From contig CAKQQT010000016.1 in NCBI GenBank assembly GCA_934271235.1, positions 1-64,000 of the forward strand: a DNA stretch of 64,000 nucleotides. Direction: 5' to 3'. Shown here one piece after another: positions 15,648-24,610 of this stretch. Each line of letters begins with the position of its first letter. Positions within the stretch are counted from its first letter, which is position 1. A program made the translations under genes and the position numbers. This DNA is from an uncultured Clostridia bacterium. GTDB taxonomy: Bacteria; Bacillota; Clostridia; Peptostreptococcales; Anaerovoracaceae. Under the pieces are notes generated by a model. It saw nothing but the letters and a program-made list of their open reading frames with translations, was not told the DNA's origin and did not search any database.

Positions 15648-16358
15648 CTAAAAAAGACTGACAAACAACAGATTCGAGATCAGCAGAAGGACGATCGGCA
15701 GTACGACGCCGACGGCAAGATTGGCGACCGCGAGGATGACCGCTGCCTTCACCTGCTTATCATAAAGATCTACGAGCCCTAAAATAAATCCGAGGATCAA
15801 ACTGAGCAGACCGACCTGCGGCAAACCCATGACCACCAGCGGATAAAGCTGCATCAAAAGACTTGCGTGCGGCAGCAGCGCCAGACCGAACAAAGGTACC
15901 AGCAAAGTCAAAACAGCCGTCCAGGCACCGATCTTATTAAAGATCGTCAGCGAACGGTAACAGCGAAGCAGCTGCGCCGGACGGAAAGAAAATCTTTCCG
16001 CCGGGCGATCCGCGTGTTTACGCGGTTTGGCGTCGGTCTGCCCGGTATAGCAACGAGGACCGCTTGCCTGTGGGGTTTCCTGCACGCCCCGGCCTGCTGC
16101 GGTATCTGCCGTCTGCGTCTGTTCTTGTTCTTGTTCTTGTTCTTGATCCTGCGTGATGCATAAAAGATAATCGGTCGTCACGCCGAGCGCTTTGGCCAGC
16201 GGCATGACAAGCGTGATCTCCGGATAGCCCTCCCCGGTTTCCCAGCGAGAGATTGTTTTGTTGCTGACATTGATCATTTCCGCAAGCTGCGACTGGGTCA
16301 GTCCTTTTTCTTTTCGAAGTTTTGCGATCTTTTCGGCAAGGTTGTTATCATTTATCAA
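15648..16358 (-). CDS. XRE-family regulator with C-terminal membrane domain
   Basis: The start is probably TTG 16358, because AGGAGAGGAG lies just before it; ATG 16397 would add 13 residues. The 236-residue product has a helix-turn-helix at residues 5-60 (LTQSQLAEMINVSNKTISRWETGEGYP). A run of Gln-Glu repeats encoded by a hexanucleotide repeat (16121-16150) follows, then a polar linker and three to four membrane helices (about 140-236). Such HTH-plus-membrane proteins are common in Clostridia, often next to transporters they control. Here the neighbours are a VTT protein and pepT, so the target is unclear. A CTATGA-A-TCATAG dyad at 16443-16455 may be its operator. Confidence 0.8.
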   Translation of the reverse strand: MINDNNLAEKIAKLRKEKGLTQSQLAEMINVSNKTISRWETGEGYPEITLVMPLAKALGVTTDYLLCITQDQEQEQEQEQTQTADTAAGRGVQETPQASGPRCYTGQTDAKPRKHADRPAERFSFRPAQLLRCYRSLTIFNKIGAWTAVLTLLVPLFGLALLPHASLLMQLYPLVVMGLPQVGLLSLILGFILGLVDLYDKQVKAAVILAVANLAVGVVLPIVLLLISNLLFVSLF

Positions 16359-16471
16359 AGTAATTCTCCTCTCCTGTCCCTTTTGTGATTCCAGCATAGC
16401 AGAATGTCAACGAAAAGCCTAGCTATGACCTAGAGAATGATTCTATGAATCATAGACCTGCGGAAAATGTC

Positions 16472-17338
16472 CTATTTTACGATCTTCTTGTGCATTTTGT
16501 CGAGCCAGGCATTGATCTTTTTCCGATAAAACAGACACAATCCGCAGGCGATTACCGCAAGAACCGCCAGGATGATGACCCCGGTGTAATTTCCGTTTTC
16601 CACCATCGTTCCCATCAGCAAACAGCCGATCATACCAGGCAGTCTGCCCACTGCCGACAGCAGCAGGAACGGCTTAAAGCGCATTTCGGAGGCTCCGGCC
16701 GCGTAACTGATCATGTCCTTTGGCAGTCCCGGGATCAGATAGAGAAAAAAGACGATCGTATAGGCTTGCCGCGAATTCAGTCGTTCGATATAGTAACTCA
16801 TCTTTTCTTCCCCAAAGAAAAGATGCAGGAAGTCCCGTCCCAGAAGCTTTGCCAGCAGGAACGAAACGCCGGTCCCGATGACAGCTCCGGTCATCGCGTA
16901 TAAAAGCGCCGGCCAGAATCCGAACAGATAGCCAGCGGCCATTTGGAACACCTGTCCCGGAATGACGCTGATGACGGTCTGCACGATTTGAAACCCGATG
17001 TAGATCAAAATAGACTGACTTTTGTACTGATTCAGAAACGCAACGATCGATTCAATGTCCTTAAAGCCTCGGAGCCAGTCCATCTTAAAAAAGTACAGAT
17101 ATAACGGTACGCCGATCACGAGCAGCACCAGCACAGCAATTTTTACGGTGGAAAGGATCAATTTGCGGGCGTTCTGTTCTTTTTCGTTTTTTAAGTTCTG
17201 CGCTCCGGCGTTCAGACTTTGCTTCGCGTGCTCTGCCTTACTGTCCAGTTCTTGTCTGGCATGCTCCGCCTTGCGGTCGAATTCCTGTTTTTTTGCTTGT
17301 AATTCCTTGAACTTCCGTCCTTTTTCGTTCTCATCCAT
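16472..17338 (-). CDS. TVP38/TMEM64 (VTT domain, DedA-like) membrane protein with N-terminal coiled coil
   Basis: This 288-residue protein has a VTT core (about residues 90-270) with the signatures IPGQVFQMAAGYLFG and FFLYLIPGLPKDMISYAAG, separated by re-entrant segments as in DedA-like lipid scramblases and flippases. The substrate is not predictable. Unusual is the highly charged helical N-terminus of about 55 residues with an 11-residue-like repeat (DRKAEHARQELDSKAEHAKQSL), which precedes the first membrane helix and could form a coiled coil in the cytoplasm. The start ATG 17338 has a GGGG ribosome site. The gene follows ynbB by about 70 bp and may be co-transcribed. Confidence 0.85.
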   Translation of the reverse strand: MDENEKGRKFKELQAKKQEFDRKAEHARQELDSKAEHAKQSLNAGAQNLKNEKEQNARKLILSTVKIAVLVLLVIGVPLYLYFFKMDWLRGFKDIESIVAFLNQYKSQSILIYIGFQIVQTVISVIPGQVFQMAAGYLFGFWPALLYAMTGAVIGTGVSFLLAKLLGRDFLHLFFGEEKMSYYIERLNSRQAYTIVFFLYLIPGLPKDMISYAAGASEMRFKPFLLLSAVGRLPGMIGCLLMGTMVENGNYTGVIILAVLAVIACGLCLFYRKKINAWLDKMHKKIVK

Positions 17339-17406
17339 TGTTTTGTCCCCTATATATCTTTGGATCGATTCCCCTGTGATCCGTTTGTTTTTATCCTTGT
17401 ATTTCT

Positions 17407-18711
17407 TTATTCTATGGTCAGTAAGCCATCCTTGAGCAAGGTGTCCGCTGCCTTGATTACCCCAAATTTGGCGTGCTCATAGGTCAGCCCGCCCTGGAAG
17501 TAAGCAATATACGGCTCGCGCATCGGGGCATCAGCCGAAAGTTCAATTGTAGAACCTTGCACGAACGCGCCGGCCGCCATGATCACCTGATCTTCATAGC
17601 CCGGCATATCGCCCGGTACCGGTGAAACAAAGCTATCGATCGGTGCCGCTGCCTGGATCCCCTTACAGAACGAGATCAGCTTTGTCGGATCACCGCATTT
17701 TACGGACTGTACAATGTCCGAACGCAAATCTTCCGCTTTTGGTGAAACTTCAAAACCAAGTAATTCAAAAGTTTTCCCGCAGAGGATCGCCCCTTTGACG
17801 GCACCGTTGGTTACCTTCGGTGCGATAAACAGTCCCTGCAGCATGGTTCTGGTCTGTCCGTAAGTCAGTCCACATTCTCCGCCGATGCCCGGACAGGTCA
17901 TACGATATTGAATTTGATCGATCAAATCTTGTCTGCCGGCAATATAGGCACCGCTGAGCGCCAGACCGCCGCCCGGATTCTTGATCAGCGAGGAGGCCAT
18001 CACATCCGCACCGACATCGGTCGGCTCCTTGGTATCTAAAAACTCCCCATAGGAGTTGTCCACCATTTTGATGATCTGCGGATCGACCTCCCGGATAGCT
18101 GTCATCAGTTTTTCGATTTCGTCAATAGAGATCGCTTTGCGCCAGGAATACCCTGTCGCACGCTGCGCGGTGATCATGCGGGTCTTATCCGTGATTGCCG
18201 CTTTCACGCCCTCGATATCAATGGAACCGTCCGGCAGCAAATCGACTTGTTTGAACGTTACGCCATAGTCCTTGAGGGAACCGTTTCCCTTCTCATAATT
18301 CGTGATGCCAATGACCGTCTGCAGGGTATCATATGGATCTCCGGTCGCGTAGATCAATTCATCCCCCGGTCTTAAAACGCCAAGCAGTGTGGTTGCCAGT
18401 GCATGGGTACCGTTGACAAAAGTCGTCCGGACCAGTGCTGCCTCTGCATGAAACACGTCGGCAAAAACCTGCTCGATGGCAGCCCGGCCCGCATCATCGT
18501 AGCCGTAACCGGTTGTCCAGCCAAAGTGCATATCCCGGATCCGATTCTTTTGGAATGCCGCCAGCACCTTATACTGATTATATGCCATGATGTCATCCAG
18601 CTCCGCGAAGCGACCGGCAACCTGCCGCTCCGCTTCCGCGACCACATCCAGCACCTTGGCATCTATGTGAAATTCGTTCTGCAATAACTCCCTTGTTTTT
18701 GATTGATTCAT
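17407..18711 (-). CDS. ynbB: Methionine gamma-lyase-family PLP protein (aluminium resistance protein, YnbB)
   Basis: This 434-residue PLP-dependent protein belongs to the family annotated aluminium resistance or methionine gamma-lyase-like (PF06838). It has FGWTTGYGYDDAGR near residue 62 and the probable PLP lysine in SSLIKNPGGGLA. True lyase activity is not proven for the family. ATG 18711 follows TAGGAG. In Bacilli and Clostridia this gene normally sits beside hfq, miaA or lexA; here it is next to the miaA-recombinase pair, separated by a large palindrome. The VTT gene follows. Confidence 0.9.
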   Translation of the reverse strand: MNQSKTRELLQNEFHIDAKVLDVVAEAERQVAGRFAELDDIMAYNQYKVLAAFQKNRIRDMHFGWTTGYGYDDAGRAAIEQVFADVFHAEAALVRTTFVNGTHALATTLLGVLRPGDELIYATGDPYDTLQTVIGITNYEKGNGSLKDYGVTFKQVDLLPDGSIDIEGVKAAITDKTRMITAQRATGYSWRKAISIDEIEKLMTAIREVDPQIIKMVDNSYGEFLDTKEPTDVGADVMASSLIKNPGGGLALSGAYIAGRQDLIDQIQYRMTCPGIGGECGLTYGQTRTMLQGLFIAPKVTNGAVKGAILCGKTFELLGFEVSPKAEDLRSDIVQSVKCGDPTKLISFCKGIQAAAPIDSFVSPVPGDMPGYEDQVIMAAGAFVQGSTIELSADAPMREPYIAYFQGGLTYEHAKFGVIKAADTLLKDGLLTIE

Positions 18712-18750
18712 TGTTAACTCCTATTTTTCATTCATTATTATAAAAACGCA

Positions 18751-18944
18751 GAGCGTAAGGAATAAGCCCGTATGCGAACTTTTCGAGAAATAAGGACAGT
18801 TTCTCGCGCAAGCAAGGCTGGAAAATGGTGCTTGGAAAAGTTCTGACAGCAGAGCTGGACAGAATTTTCCGCCCATTTTCGCCGCCGCGAGCAGATGAAA
18901 CTGTTAATTTTGAGAAGTGAGCCGAGGGCTTATTCCTTACGCTC
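18751..18944. repeat. 194-bp imperfect palindrome copying the 3' end of the recombinase gene
   Basis: Bases 18751-18769 and 18926-18944 are perfect 19-bp reverse complements (GAGCGTAAGGAATAAGCCC). The arms continue with interrupted matches towards a centre near 18852 (CAGTTTC, GAAAATGG, GGAAAA-TTCTG on both sides). The right arm includes the last four codons and stop of the tyrosine recombinase. The transcript from mutL/miaA/recombinase could fold into a very long hairpin before ynbB. The central GACAGCAGAGCTG also occurs in the 121-bp repeat. Confidence 0.7.
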
Positions 18945-20054
18945 CTCTTCCCACTCCATATCCTTCACCAGATCTCTTTTCACGTTGATCTTCTGCCTTG
19001 CGTAAAGCTGGGTGGTCGTGACCTGCTCGTGATCTAAGAGCGCGGCAACATCAAAGATGGAATTGCCGCGTCCGATCAGGCTGGTTGCTGCGGTTGCCCG
19101 CAGTTTGTGCGGACTGTAGCCGGCGCGTTTGGTCGTGTGCAGCGCGATGGCGGTATATTTTTTGACCAGTTCCCGAATCTGTCGTTCTGTCATCCGTCTG
19201 CCCTGCAAAGACAGAAACAGCGCGTCGCTGTCTTCATCGCGGGAAATGTGGATCAGACTGCGTTCGTTGTCGATGTAGTCGTGCAGGACCGCAGTCGCCG
19301 ACTTGTTCAGCGGCATCAGAGATTCCTTGCCGCGTTTGCGGTAAATGATGAACTCTCCGCGGTTAAAATTGAACGAGGATAAATTCAGCTGCTGCAGCTC
19401 TGAGAGTCGCAGCCCATAGGTCAGGAACAGGATCAGGATCGCTTTGTCCCGCTTTTTGGTCTTTTCCCAGTAAGCATGCTCGCGTTCCGTCAGCCCGGTT
19501 CCCGCGGAAACCGCATCCAGCATGATCATCACCTCGTCATCCTGCAGGGCCTTGATCTCCCGCTCACCGGGACGCGGTACGCGGATCGGGTCGAACCCGT
19601 CGGTAATGTTTTTGCTCAGCAGTTCGTCATGATACAGATACTTGAACATCACAGATACCGAAGATTTTTTGCGTGCCAGAGACTTGTTGGAATTTTCATA
19701 AACATATACAGTATCTCCGGTATCGACTTTATATCTGCGGCAGTAATCCAGGAACATATTGACGTCAACCGCCTGCACTTCTTCCAGTTCCGAAAGCTTA
19801 ATCTTGTCCGGACTTTCGGCCTGCGTCAGATCCGTTTCGGCGATCAGATACTTAAAAAAGAACGTGATATCGTGCAGATAGGCCAGCCTGGTCGCGGGCA
19901 GCACATTCCCTTTCAGATACACGAAAAAGCCGCGCAGGAACCGCGGCAGTCCGTCCTCCAGTTCTTCACACTCCAAAAAAATGTCGTTTTCCTTTTTGAT
20001 CACATTATCGGGTCGGTCACTTTTGTTTTGGATCCGTATTTCTCTTTCAGCCAT
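18930..20054 (-). CDS. Tyrosine recombinase/integrase (XerC/D-like)
   Basis: This 374-residue recombinase has an N-terminal SAM-like DNA-binding domain (about 40-150) and a C-terminal catalytic domain. The catalytic set is readable: Arg in YGLRLSELQ, Lys in RKRGKES, His and Arg in SPHKLRATAAT, His in LLDHEQVTTTQ, and the nucleophile Tyr in QLYARQ. It overlaps the 3' end of miaA by 55 bp, so it is translated with the repair operon and is not part of a mobile element that I can see. It has no attachment site or excisionase nearby. It may be a chromosomal Xer paralogue of the Lachnospiraceae/Clostridia type. Confidence 0.9.
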   Translation of the reverse strand: MAEREIRIQNKSDRPDNVIKKENDIFLECEELEDGLPRFLRGFFVYLKGNVLPATRLAYLHDITFFFKYLIAETDLTQAESPDKIKLSELEEVQAVDVNMFLDYCRRYKVDTGDTVYVYENSNKSLARKKSSVSVMFKYLYHDELLSKNITDGFDPIRVPRPGEREIKALQDDEVMIMLDAVSAGTGLTEREHAYWEKTKKRDKAILILFLTYGLRLSELQQLNLSSFNFNRGEFIIYRKRGKESLMPLNKSATAVLHDYIDNERSLIHISRDEDSDALFLSLQGRRMTERQIRELVKKYTAIALHTTKRAGYSPHKLRATAATSLIGRGNSIFDVAALLDHEQVTTTQLYARQKINVKRDLVKDMEWEEERKE

Positions 20055-20959
20055 AATAAAATACTCCGTATTGCGTCATCGTCATTTGGGTAGTGGTCAA
20101 GGTCAAACCAAGTCATATCCTCATAGCGTCGGAACCAGGTCAGCTGCCGCTTGGCGAGATGCCGACTGTTCTTTTTGATCAGATCGATGGCCTCGTCTTT
20201 CGTATAAAGCCCGTCAAAATAGCCGATGATCTCCTTATAACCGATGCCTTTCATCGAGATGTCCTCTTCGGCCAGTCCCATTTCCAGCAGGTTTTCGACC
20301 TCCTTAAAAAGGCCCTCACGGACCATGCTGTCTACCCTCTGATTGATTCTATCATATAAAATATCACGATTTCGTGTCAATCCGATCAAGATCGCGTCAT
20401 AATCCTTACATTTTTGCTGACAATGCTTGAAATCCGTGATCGGATTGCCGCTTTTCGCGCCCTCCAGCGTGCGGATCAGCTTCTTCGTATTATTCGGGTG
20501 AATGCGTTCTGCGGTTTGAGGGTCGATGGCAGCCAGCTTCTTGTGCAGGTACGCACTGCCGAACAGCTCCGCCTCCTCTTCCAGGCGTTTGCGGAGTTCC
20601 TGATCCTGCGGGGCGTTGCTGAAATCCATTTCGTAAAGCAGCGCATTGAGGTAAAGCCCTGTACCTCCGCTGATGACAGGTATTTTCCCGCTTTGGAAAA
20701 TCTCTTCGATGGCCTGTTTGGCCAATTCCCGGTATTTCGCGACCGAGAAAGGCTCTCTTGGGTCAATTTGATCGACCAGATAGTGCTTGACTTCTCGCTG
20801 TTCTTCGGCGGTTGGTTTGGCGCTGCCGATATCCATATATTGATAAAGCTGCATGGAATCGCAGGAAACGATCTCGCCGCCGACTGCTTTTGCGATGGCG
20901 ATCGCATATTTCGTTTTGCCGACCGCTGTCGGTCCCGCGACCACAATGATCTGTCGCAT
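20000..20959 (-). CDS. miaA: tRNA dimethylallyltransferase MiaA
   Basis: This 319-residue enzyme adds the isopentenyl group to A37 of tRNAs that read UNN codons. The P-loop GPTAVGKT (residues 9-16), the DSMQLY motif, the SGGTGLY turn and the swinging-domain TRNRDILYDRINQRVD segment are all present. ATG 20959 follows AAAGGAA. It lies 36 bp after mutL, as in the mutL-miaA operon known from many bacteria, and overlaps the recombinase gene at its 3' end. Confidence 0.96.
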   Translation of the reverse strand: MRQIIVVAGPTAVGKTKYAIAIAKAVGGEIVSCDSMQLYQYMDIGSAKPTAEEQREVKHYLVDQIDPREPFSVAKYRELAKQAIEEIFQSGKIPVISGGTGLYLNALLYEMDFSNAPQDQELRKRLEEEAELFGSAYLHKKLAAIDPQTAERIHPNNTKKLIRTLEGAKSGNPITDFKHCQQKCKDYDAILIGLTRNRDILYDRINQRVDSMVREGLFKEVENLLEMGLAEEDISMKGIGYKEIIGYFDGLYTKDEAIDLIKKNSRHLAKRQLTWFRRYEDMTWFDLDHYPNDDDAIRSILLWLKEKYGSKTKVTDPIM

Positions 20960-20994
20960 AAAAATTCCTTTCTATCGTAGCTTATCTTTCGGTA

Positions 20995-22971
20995 TTATAC
21001 CCGTTTGAACATTTTTTCGATCTCGTATTCCGTCAGTTTGATGAAAGTCGGTCTGCCGTGCGGGCAACTGAACGGATTCCGGCATTTTGCAAGTGCGGTC
21101 ATCAGCCCGGTGATCTCCTCCGGTTTGAGAATGTCGTGCGCTTTGACGGCCGCTTTGCAGGACATCATGATGAGCTTGTCGATCACCACGCGATTGGAAA
21201 GATCGGTGGAATTTTTGATGTTATCGATGAAATGGTGGATAAAGTCCTCCGCTTCCGTCAGTTCCATGAACATCGGAATCTCCGAAACGCGATAAGTTTC
21301 TTCACCGAAGGCTTCCATGGTGAAGCCCATCCTGGTCAGTGCGTCAAGCCAGTCAAAACGGTCCGCATGTGCCGCCAGAGAAACATTGATCAATAGCGGC
21401 AGCATCAGCATTTGCTTGGATTTCTCACTGCGTTCGTATTCACCGACCAGCTTTTCATAAAAGATCCGTTCGTGTGCCGCGTGCTGGTCGATCAGATAAA
21501 AGTTCTTCTCGTCGACCGCGGTGATATAGGTATGGAAGATCACGCCGGTCGTGCGCAAAGCATCAAAATCAAACGGCTGCATAGTCGGTGGTTCTACGGA
21601 TAGATGCGGCGAGCGATCCGCGTGCAGATCCGCTTGCGGCAGCGTTTGCGTGCGATTCCTGTTTGTCACGGAATCGGACTCGCTGGGCGCAGGTTTTGCC
21701 ACAGATGGGACAGCCAAATCTTGTTTTGACTGTTCCGTATACACGCGATCTGCCGGATTTTTTATATTTGACAATATCTGTTTTATGTCAACTTGCTCTT
21801 CGTTTTGCTTGACGGTTTCGGTATCTTGTTTATATTTGAAGATATTTTTGTCTTGTGCAAACGCTGTCCCTTGCGGCGCAGGCTCTGTATTTTCACGTAA
21901 GGCGCTGAATACGCGCTCATATACCTTGGCGCCGGATAATGTCTTTTCTTCTTTCCCATTGAAGAGGTTTCCGGCATCCACGACTGCGTTTTCGGTTGCC
22001 AGTGCGGTGATAATTCCCCGGGAAATAAAATCGGCGATTTCATTTTCATGGTCGAAGCGGACTTCCCGCTTGTTCGGATGGATATTCACATCCAGTGCCG
22101 CCGGATCGGTTGTCAGAAACAGGTAGACGACCGGATAGCGGCCCTCGAACAGCCTTTCTTTGTAACCCAGCGAAACACCTTTTTCCATGACTTTGCTGTT
22201 TACCACACGGCCGTTGACAAAGAAGATCTGACTACCGCGGGTGGTTTTGGAAAATGCCGGTGTGGAAATATAGCCTTCCAGTGCCATATTGCCCTCTTGA
22301 TAAGTCAGCGGCACCATATTTTTGGCATCGACATCCTTATAAATCCGAATGATACTGTTCAGGCGATTTCCATCCCCTGTCGTGGAAAAAAGAATTTTTC
22401 CGTTATTGATCAGTCTGAATTTTACCTGTTTATAGGCCAGTGCCATCTGCGAAAGGAAATCAATGATCATGCCGCTTTCGGCACCGTCGCTTTTCATAAA
22501 TTTCAGGCGGGCCGGTGTGTTATAGAACAGGTCTGTGATGACCATGGTCGTGCCGTCCGGGCAGCCGGTGGATTCTTTGGTCAGGATCTCGCCGCCGTGA
22601 AGGACCAGTCTTGTCCCAAGTTTTTCATCTGCGCATTTGGTGATCAGTTCACATCTGGTGACTGCACAGATCGAAGCCAGCGCCTCGCCGCGAAAGCCGA
22701 GGGTTTCGATGGCATTCAAATCGTCTGCGGTCTCGATTTTACTGGTCGCATGCCGCAGGAATGCGGTCTCTGCCTGGTCGGCAGGAATGCCGCAGCCATC
22801 GTCTGTCACCCGGATATAGGACTTACCGCCATGCTTGATCTCCACAACCACAGAGGAAGCACCGGCATCCAAAGCGTTTTCCACCAATTCTTTTACGATG
22901 GAAACCGGCCGCTCGATGACTTCACCGGCCGCGATTTTATCTGCAATGGATTTATCTAAAATTCGAATCAT
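20995..22971 (-). CDS. mutL: DNA mismatch repair protein MutL with endonuclease motif
   Basis: This 658-residue protein couples MutS recognition to nicking. The GHKL ATPase motifs are at the N-terminus (ELVENALDAGA, DDGCGIP, TLGFRGEAL). A low-complexity linker spans about residues 335-450. The C-terminal domain has the DQHAAHERIFYE nuclease motif (DQHAx2Ex4E), CKAAVKAH and CPHGRP, as expected for hosts without MutH. ATG 22971 follows AAAGGAG. It heads mutL-miaA-recombinase; mutS is about 36 kb away on the same strand instead of adjacent. Confidence 0.96.
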   Translation of the reverse strand: MIRILDKSIADKIAAGEVIERPVSIVKELVENALDAGASSVVVEIKHGGKSYIRVTDDGCGIPADQAETAFLRHATSKIETADDLNAIETLGFRGEALASICAVTRCELITKCADEKLGTRLVLHGGEILTKESTGCPDGTTMVITDLFYNTPARLKFMKSDGAESGMIIDFLSQMALAYKQVKFRLINNGKILFSTTGDGNRLNSIIRIYKDVDAKNMVPLTYQEGNMALEGYISTPAFSKTTRGSQIFFVNGRVVNSKVMEKGVSLGYKERLFEGRYPVVYLFLTTDPAALDVNIHPNKREVRFDHENEIADFISRGIITALATENAVVDAGNLFNGKEEKTLSGAKVYERVFSALRENTEPAPQGTAFAQDKNIFKYKQDTETVKQNEEQVDIKQILSNIKNPADRVYTEQSKQDLAVPSVAKPAPSESDSVTNRNRTQTLPQADLHADRSPHLSVEPPTMQPFDFDALRTTGVIFHTYITAVDEKNFYLIDQHAAHERIFYEKLVGEYERSEKSKQMLMLPLLINVSLAAHADRFDWLDALTRMGFTMEAFGEETYRVSEIPMFMELTEAEDFIHHFIDNIKNSTDLSNRVVIDKLIMMSCKAAVKAHDILKPEEITGLMTALAKCRNPFSCPHGRPTFIKLTEYEIEKMFKRV

Positions 22972-23047
22972 GCGGTTACTCCTTTTTCCTTTACTGCATA
23001 CAAATTCAGTATATCATTTTTTGAGACTTCTGTCGATATGACAGCAC

Positions 23048-23093
23048 AAAAAAACGACAAAGGCTGGTCATGACGATCGCCCTTGCCGTTTTC
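23048..23093 (-). terminator. Terminator after yfcE
   Basis: AAAACGACAAAGGC pairs with GCCCTTGCCGTTTT; on the minus strand the stem is followed by a T-run. Confidence 0.65.
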
Positions 23094-23128
23094 GATTTTG
23101 ATTGTCATTTTGGAAGAAAGGTAACCTG

Positions 23129-23674
23129 CTACATGGATTCGGTATGATAGGTTTCGCCGATCAGTGTTTTCCACTCCATGGTTTCATCCGTAAGCAGCAT
23201 GTAGCTGTGCGGGCTTCCCTCCTTGGGAATGGAGACGGAACCCGGATTGACGTACAAATTGTTTTCGCCGAAGCTTTCCCATGCCGGTATATGGGTATGA
23301 CCATGCAGTAACAGATCGCCGGGCTGCAGCATTGGCAGATGCTGCAGGTGAAATACGTGTCCGTGCGTTGCATAAATCAAACGATTTCCGGCTTCCAGGA
23401 TGGCATAGTCGGCCAAAATCGGAAATTCCAGTACCATCTGATCAACTTCCGTATCGCAGTTTCCTCGGACGCAGAAAATCTTTTGTTTTCTTTCGTTGAG
23501 CATGTGCAAGACCTCTTTGGGTGCATAGTCTTTGGGTAAATCATTACGTGGCCCGTGATATAAAAGATCACCGAGCAAAAGCAGTCTGTCTGCACCTTCT
23601 CGTTTATAGGCTTCCATCAGCTGGCTGCAGTAGTATGCAGAGCCATGGATATCGGAAGCGATCATGATGTTCAT
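23129..23674 (-). CDS. yfcE: YfcE-type metallophosphoesterase
   Basis: This 181-residue calcineurin-like phosphodiesterase has all metal motifs: SDIHGS (Asp8, His10), GDLLYHG, GNCD, ATHGH and HGHTH. Escherichia coli YfcE hydrolyses phosphodiesters in vitro with Mn2+, but the natural substrate is unknown. The VNPGSVSIPKEG strand near the C-terminus is typical. The start ATG 23674 has a GGGAGAATAGGAA ribosome region. It lies between the DUF362 gene and mutL and ends at its own terminator. Confidence 0.9.
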   Translation of the reverse strand: MNIMIASDIHGSAYYCSQLMEAYKREGADRLLLLGDLLYHGPRNDLPKDYAPKEVLHMLNERKQKIFCVRGNCDTEVDQMVLEFPILADYAILEAGNRLIYATHGHVFHLQHLPMLQPGDLLLHGHTHIPAWESFGENNLYVNPGSVSIPKEGSPHSYMLLTDETMEWKTLIGETYHTESM

Positions 23675-23726
23675 TGGTTCCTATTCTCCCTGTTCCTTTG
23701 TTTTGTATTCTGTCGTTACGCTGTCG

Positions 23727-24596
23727 CTACAGTGTAACCAGCTCATATTCACGGCTGCCGACGCCAAGCGCTGCAGCTGCTTCAATGGTGTGGATGCCGT
23801 GACGGCTCTCGATTCTTTCGATCAGGTGATCTCTGCCGTGATCATCGGATTGATATACCAGATCAATGCAGGCCTGGTCCACGGCTACCGGGTCCAAACT
23901 TGCTAAAATTCCGATGTCCTGCATACAAGGATCTTCAGCTACCGCACAGCAGTCGCAGTCTACAGATAAGTTGCACATCACGTTGATATAGGCAATTTTG
24001 TTTTCAAAATGTTTGGAAACTGCCCATGCTGCGTCTGCCATGGCTTCTAAGAATTTATCCTGATCGGTGCTCCACATTTCATCCGGCTTGCCTGCGCCGT
24101 GGATATAAGCCTTACCGAAAGACGATGCACAGCCGATCGACAGCTGTTTCAGTGCACCACCGTAACCACCCATCGGATGGCCTTTGAAGTGGGATAATAC
24201 CAGCATGGAATCATAACTTTCGATATCTTTGCCGACATAATCCTTCTGAATCTGTTTTCCGCATGGAATGTCGAGAACCGTGTCCGGTGCTTCTGCGTCC
24301 AAAATATCCACCGCAAAATATTTGCTCCAGCCGTGCTTTTGCATCAGTGCTTCGTGTTTTTCAGTGGTATCGCGTTCGCCCGGATAAGCTGTATTACATT
24401 CTACCACGGTACCCTGTACATGGTCAATCATCGGTTTGACAAATTCCGGCTTCATATAGTTCTGATTGCCTTCCTCTCCGGAATGCAGTTTGACTGCGAC
24501 TTTGCCCGGCAGCCGGATCTGCAGTGCGTCATAGATTTTGACGATATTTTCCGGTGTGATGTCCTTGATAAAATAGACTTTTGCTTTTTCTGTCAT
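23727..24596 (-). CDS. DUF362 domain protein
   Basis: This 289-residue protein matches DUF362, a family often linked to iron-sulfur or anaerobic redox enzymes but without a defined reaction. Visible features are KLHSGEEGNQNYMKP, FKGHPMGGYGGALK and a Cys cluster CDCCAVAEDPCMQDIG near residue 215. Unlike many members it has no added 4Fe-4S ferredoxin domain. ATG 24596 follows AAAGGAGTC. It is 14 bp after the cupin gene and is probably co-transcribed with it and the flavodoxin. Confidence 0.85.
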   Translation of the reverse strand: MTEKAKVYFIKDITPENIVKIYDALQIRLPGKVAVKLHSGEEGNQNYMKPEFVKPMIDHVQGTVVECNTAYPGERDTTEKHEALMQKHGWSKYFAVDILDAEAPDTVLDIPCGKQIQKDYVGKDIESYDSMLVLSHFKGHPMGGYGGALKQLSIGCASSFGKAYIHGAGKPDEMWSTDQDKFLEAMADAAWAVSKHFENKIAYINVMCNLSVDCDCCAVAEDPCMQDIGILASLDPVAVDQACIDLVYQSDDHGRDHLIERIESRHGIHTIEAAAALGVGSREYELVTL

Positions 24597-24610
24597 GACA
24601 GACTCCTTTC

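Noticed and set aside
16121..16150. CRISPR-like short repeats
   Set aside because: It is an in-frame hexanucleotide run in a coding region without spacers. No CRISPR array was found anywhere in the window.
22968..23174. A 68-codon frame between yfcE and mutL
   Set aside because: It runs through the yfcE terminator and overlaps both neighbours.
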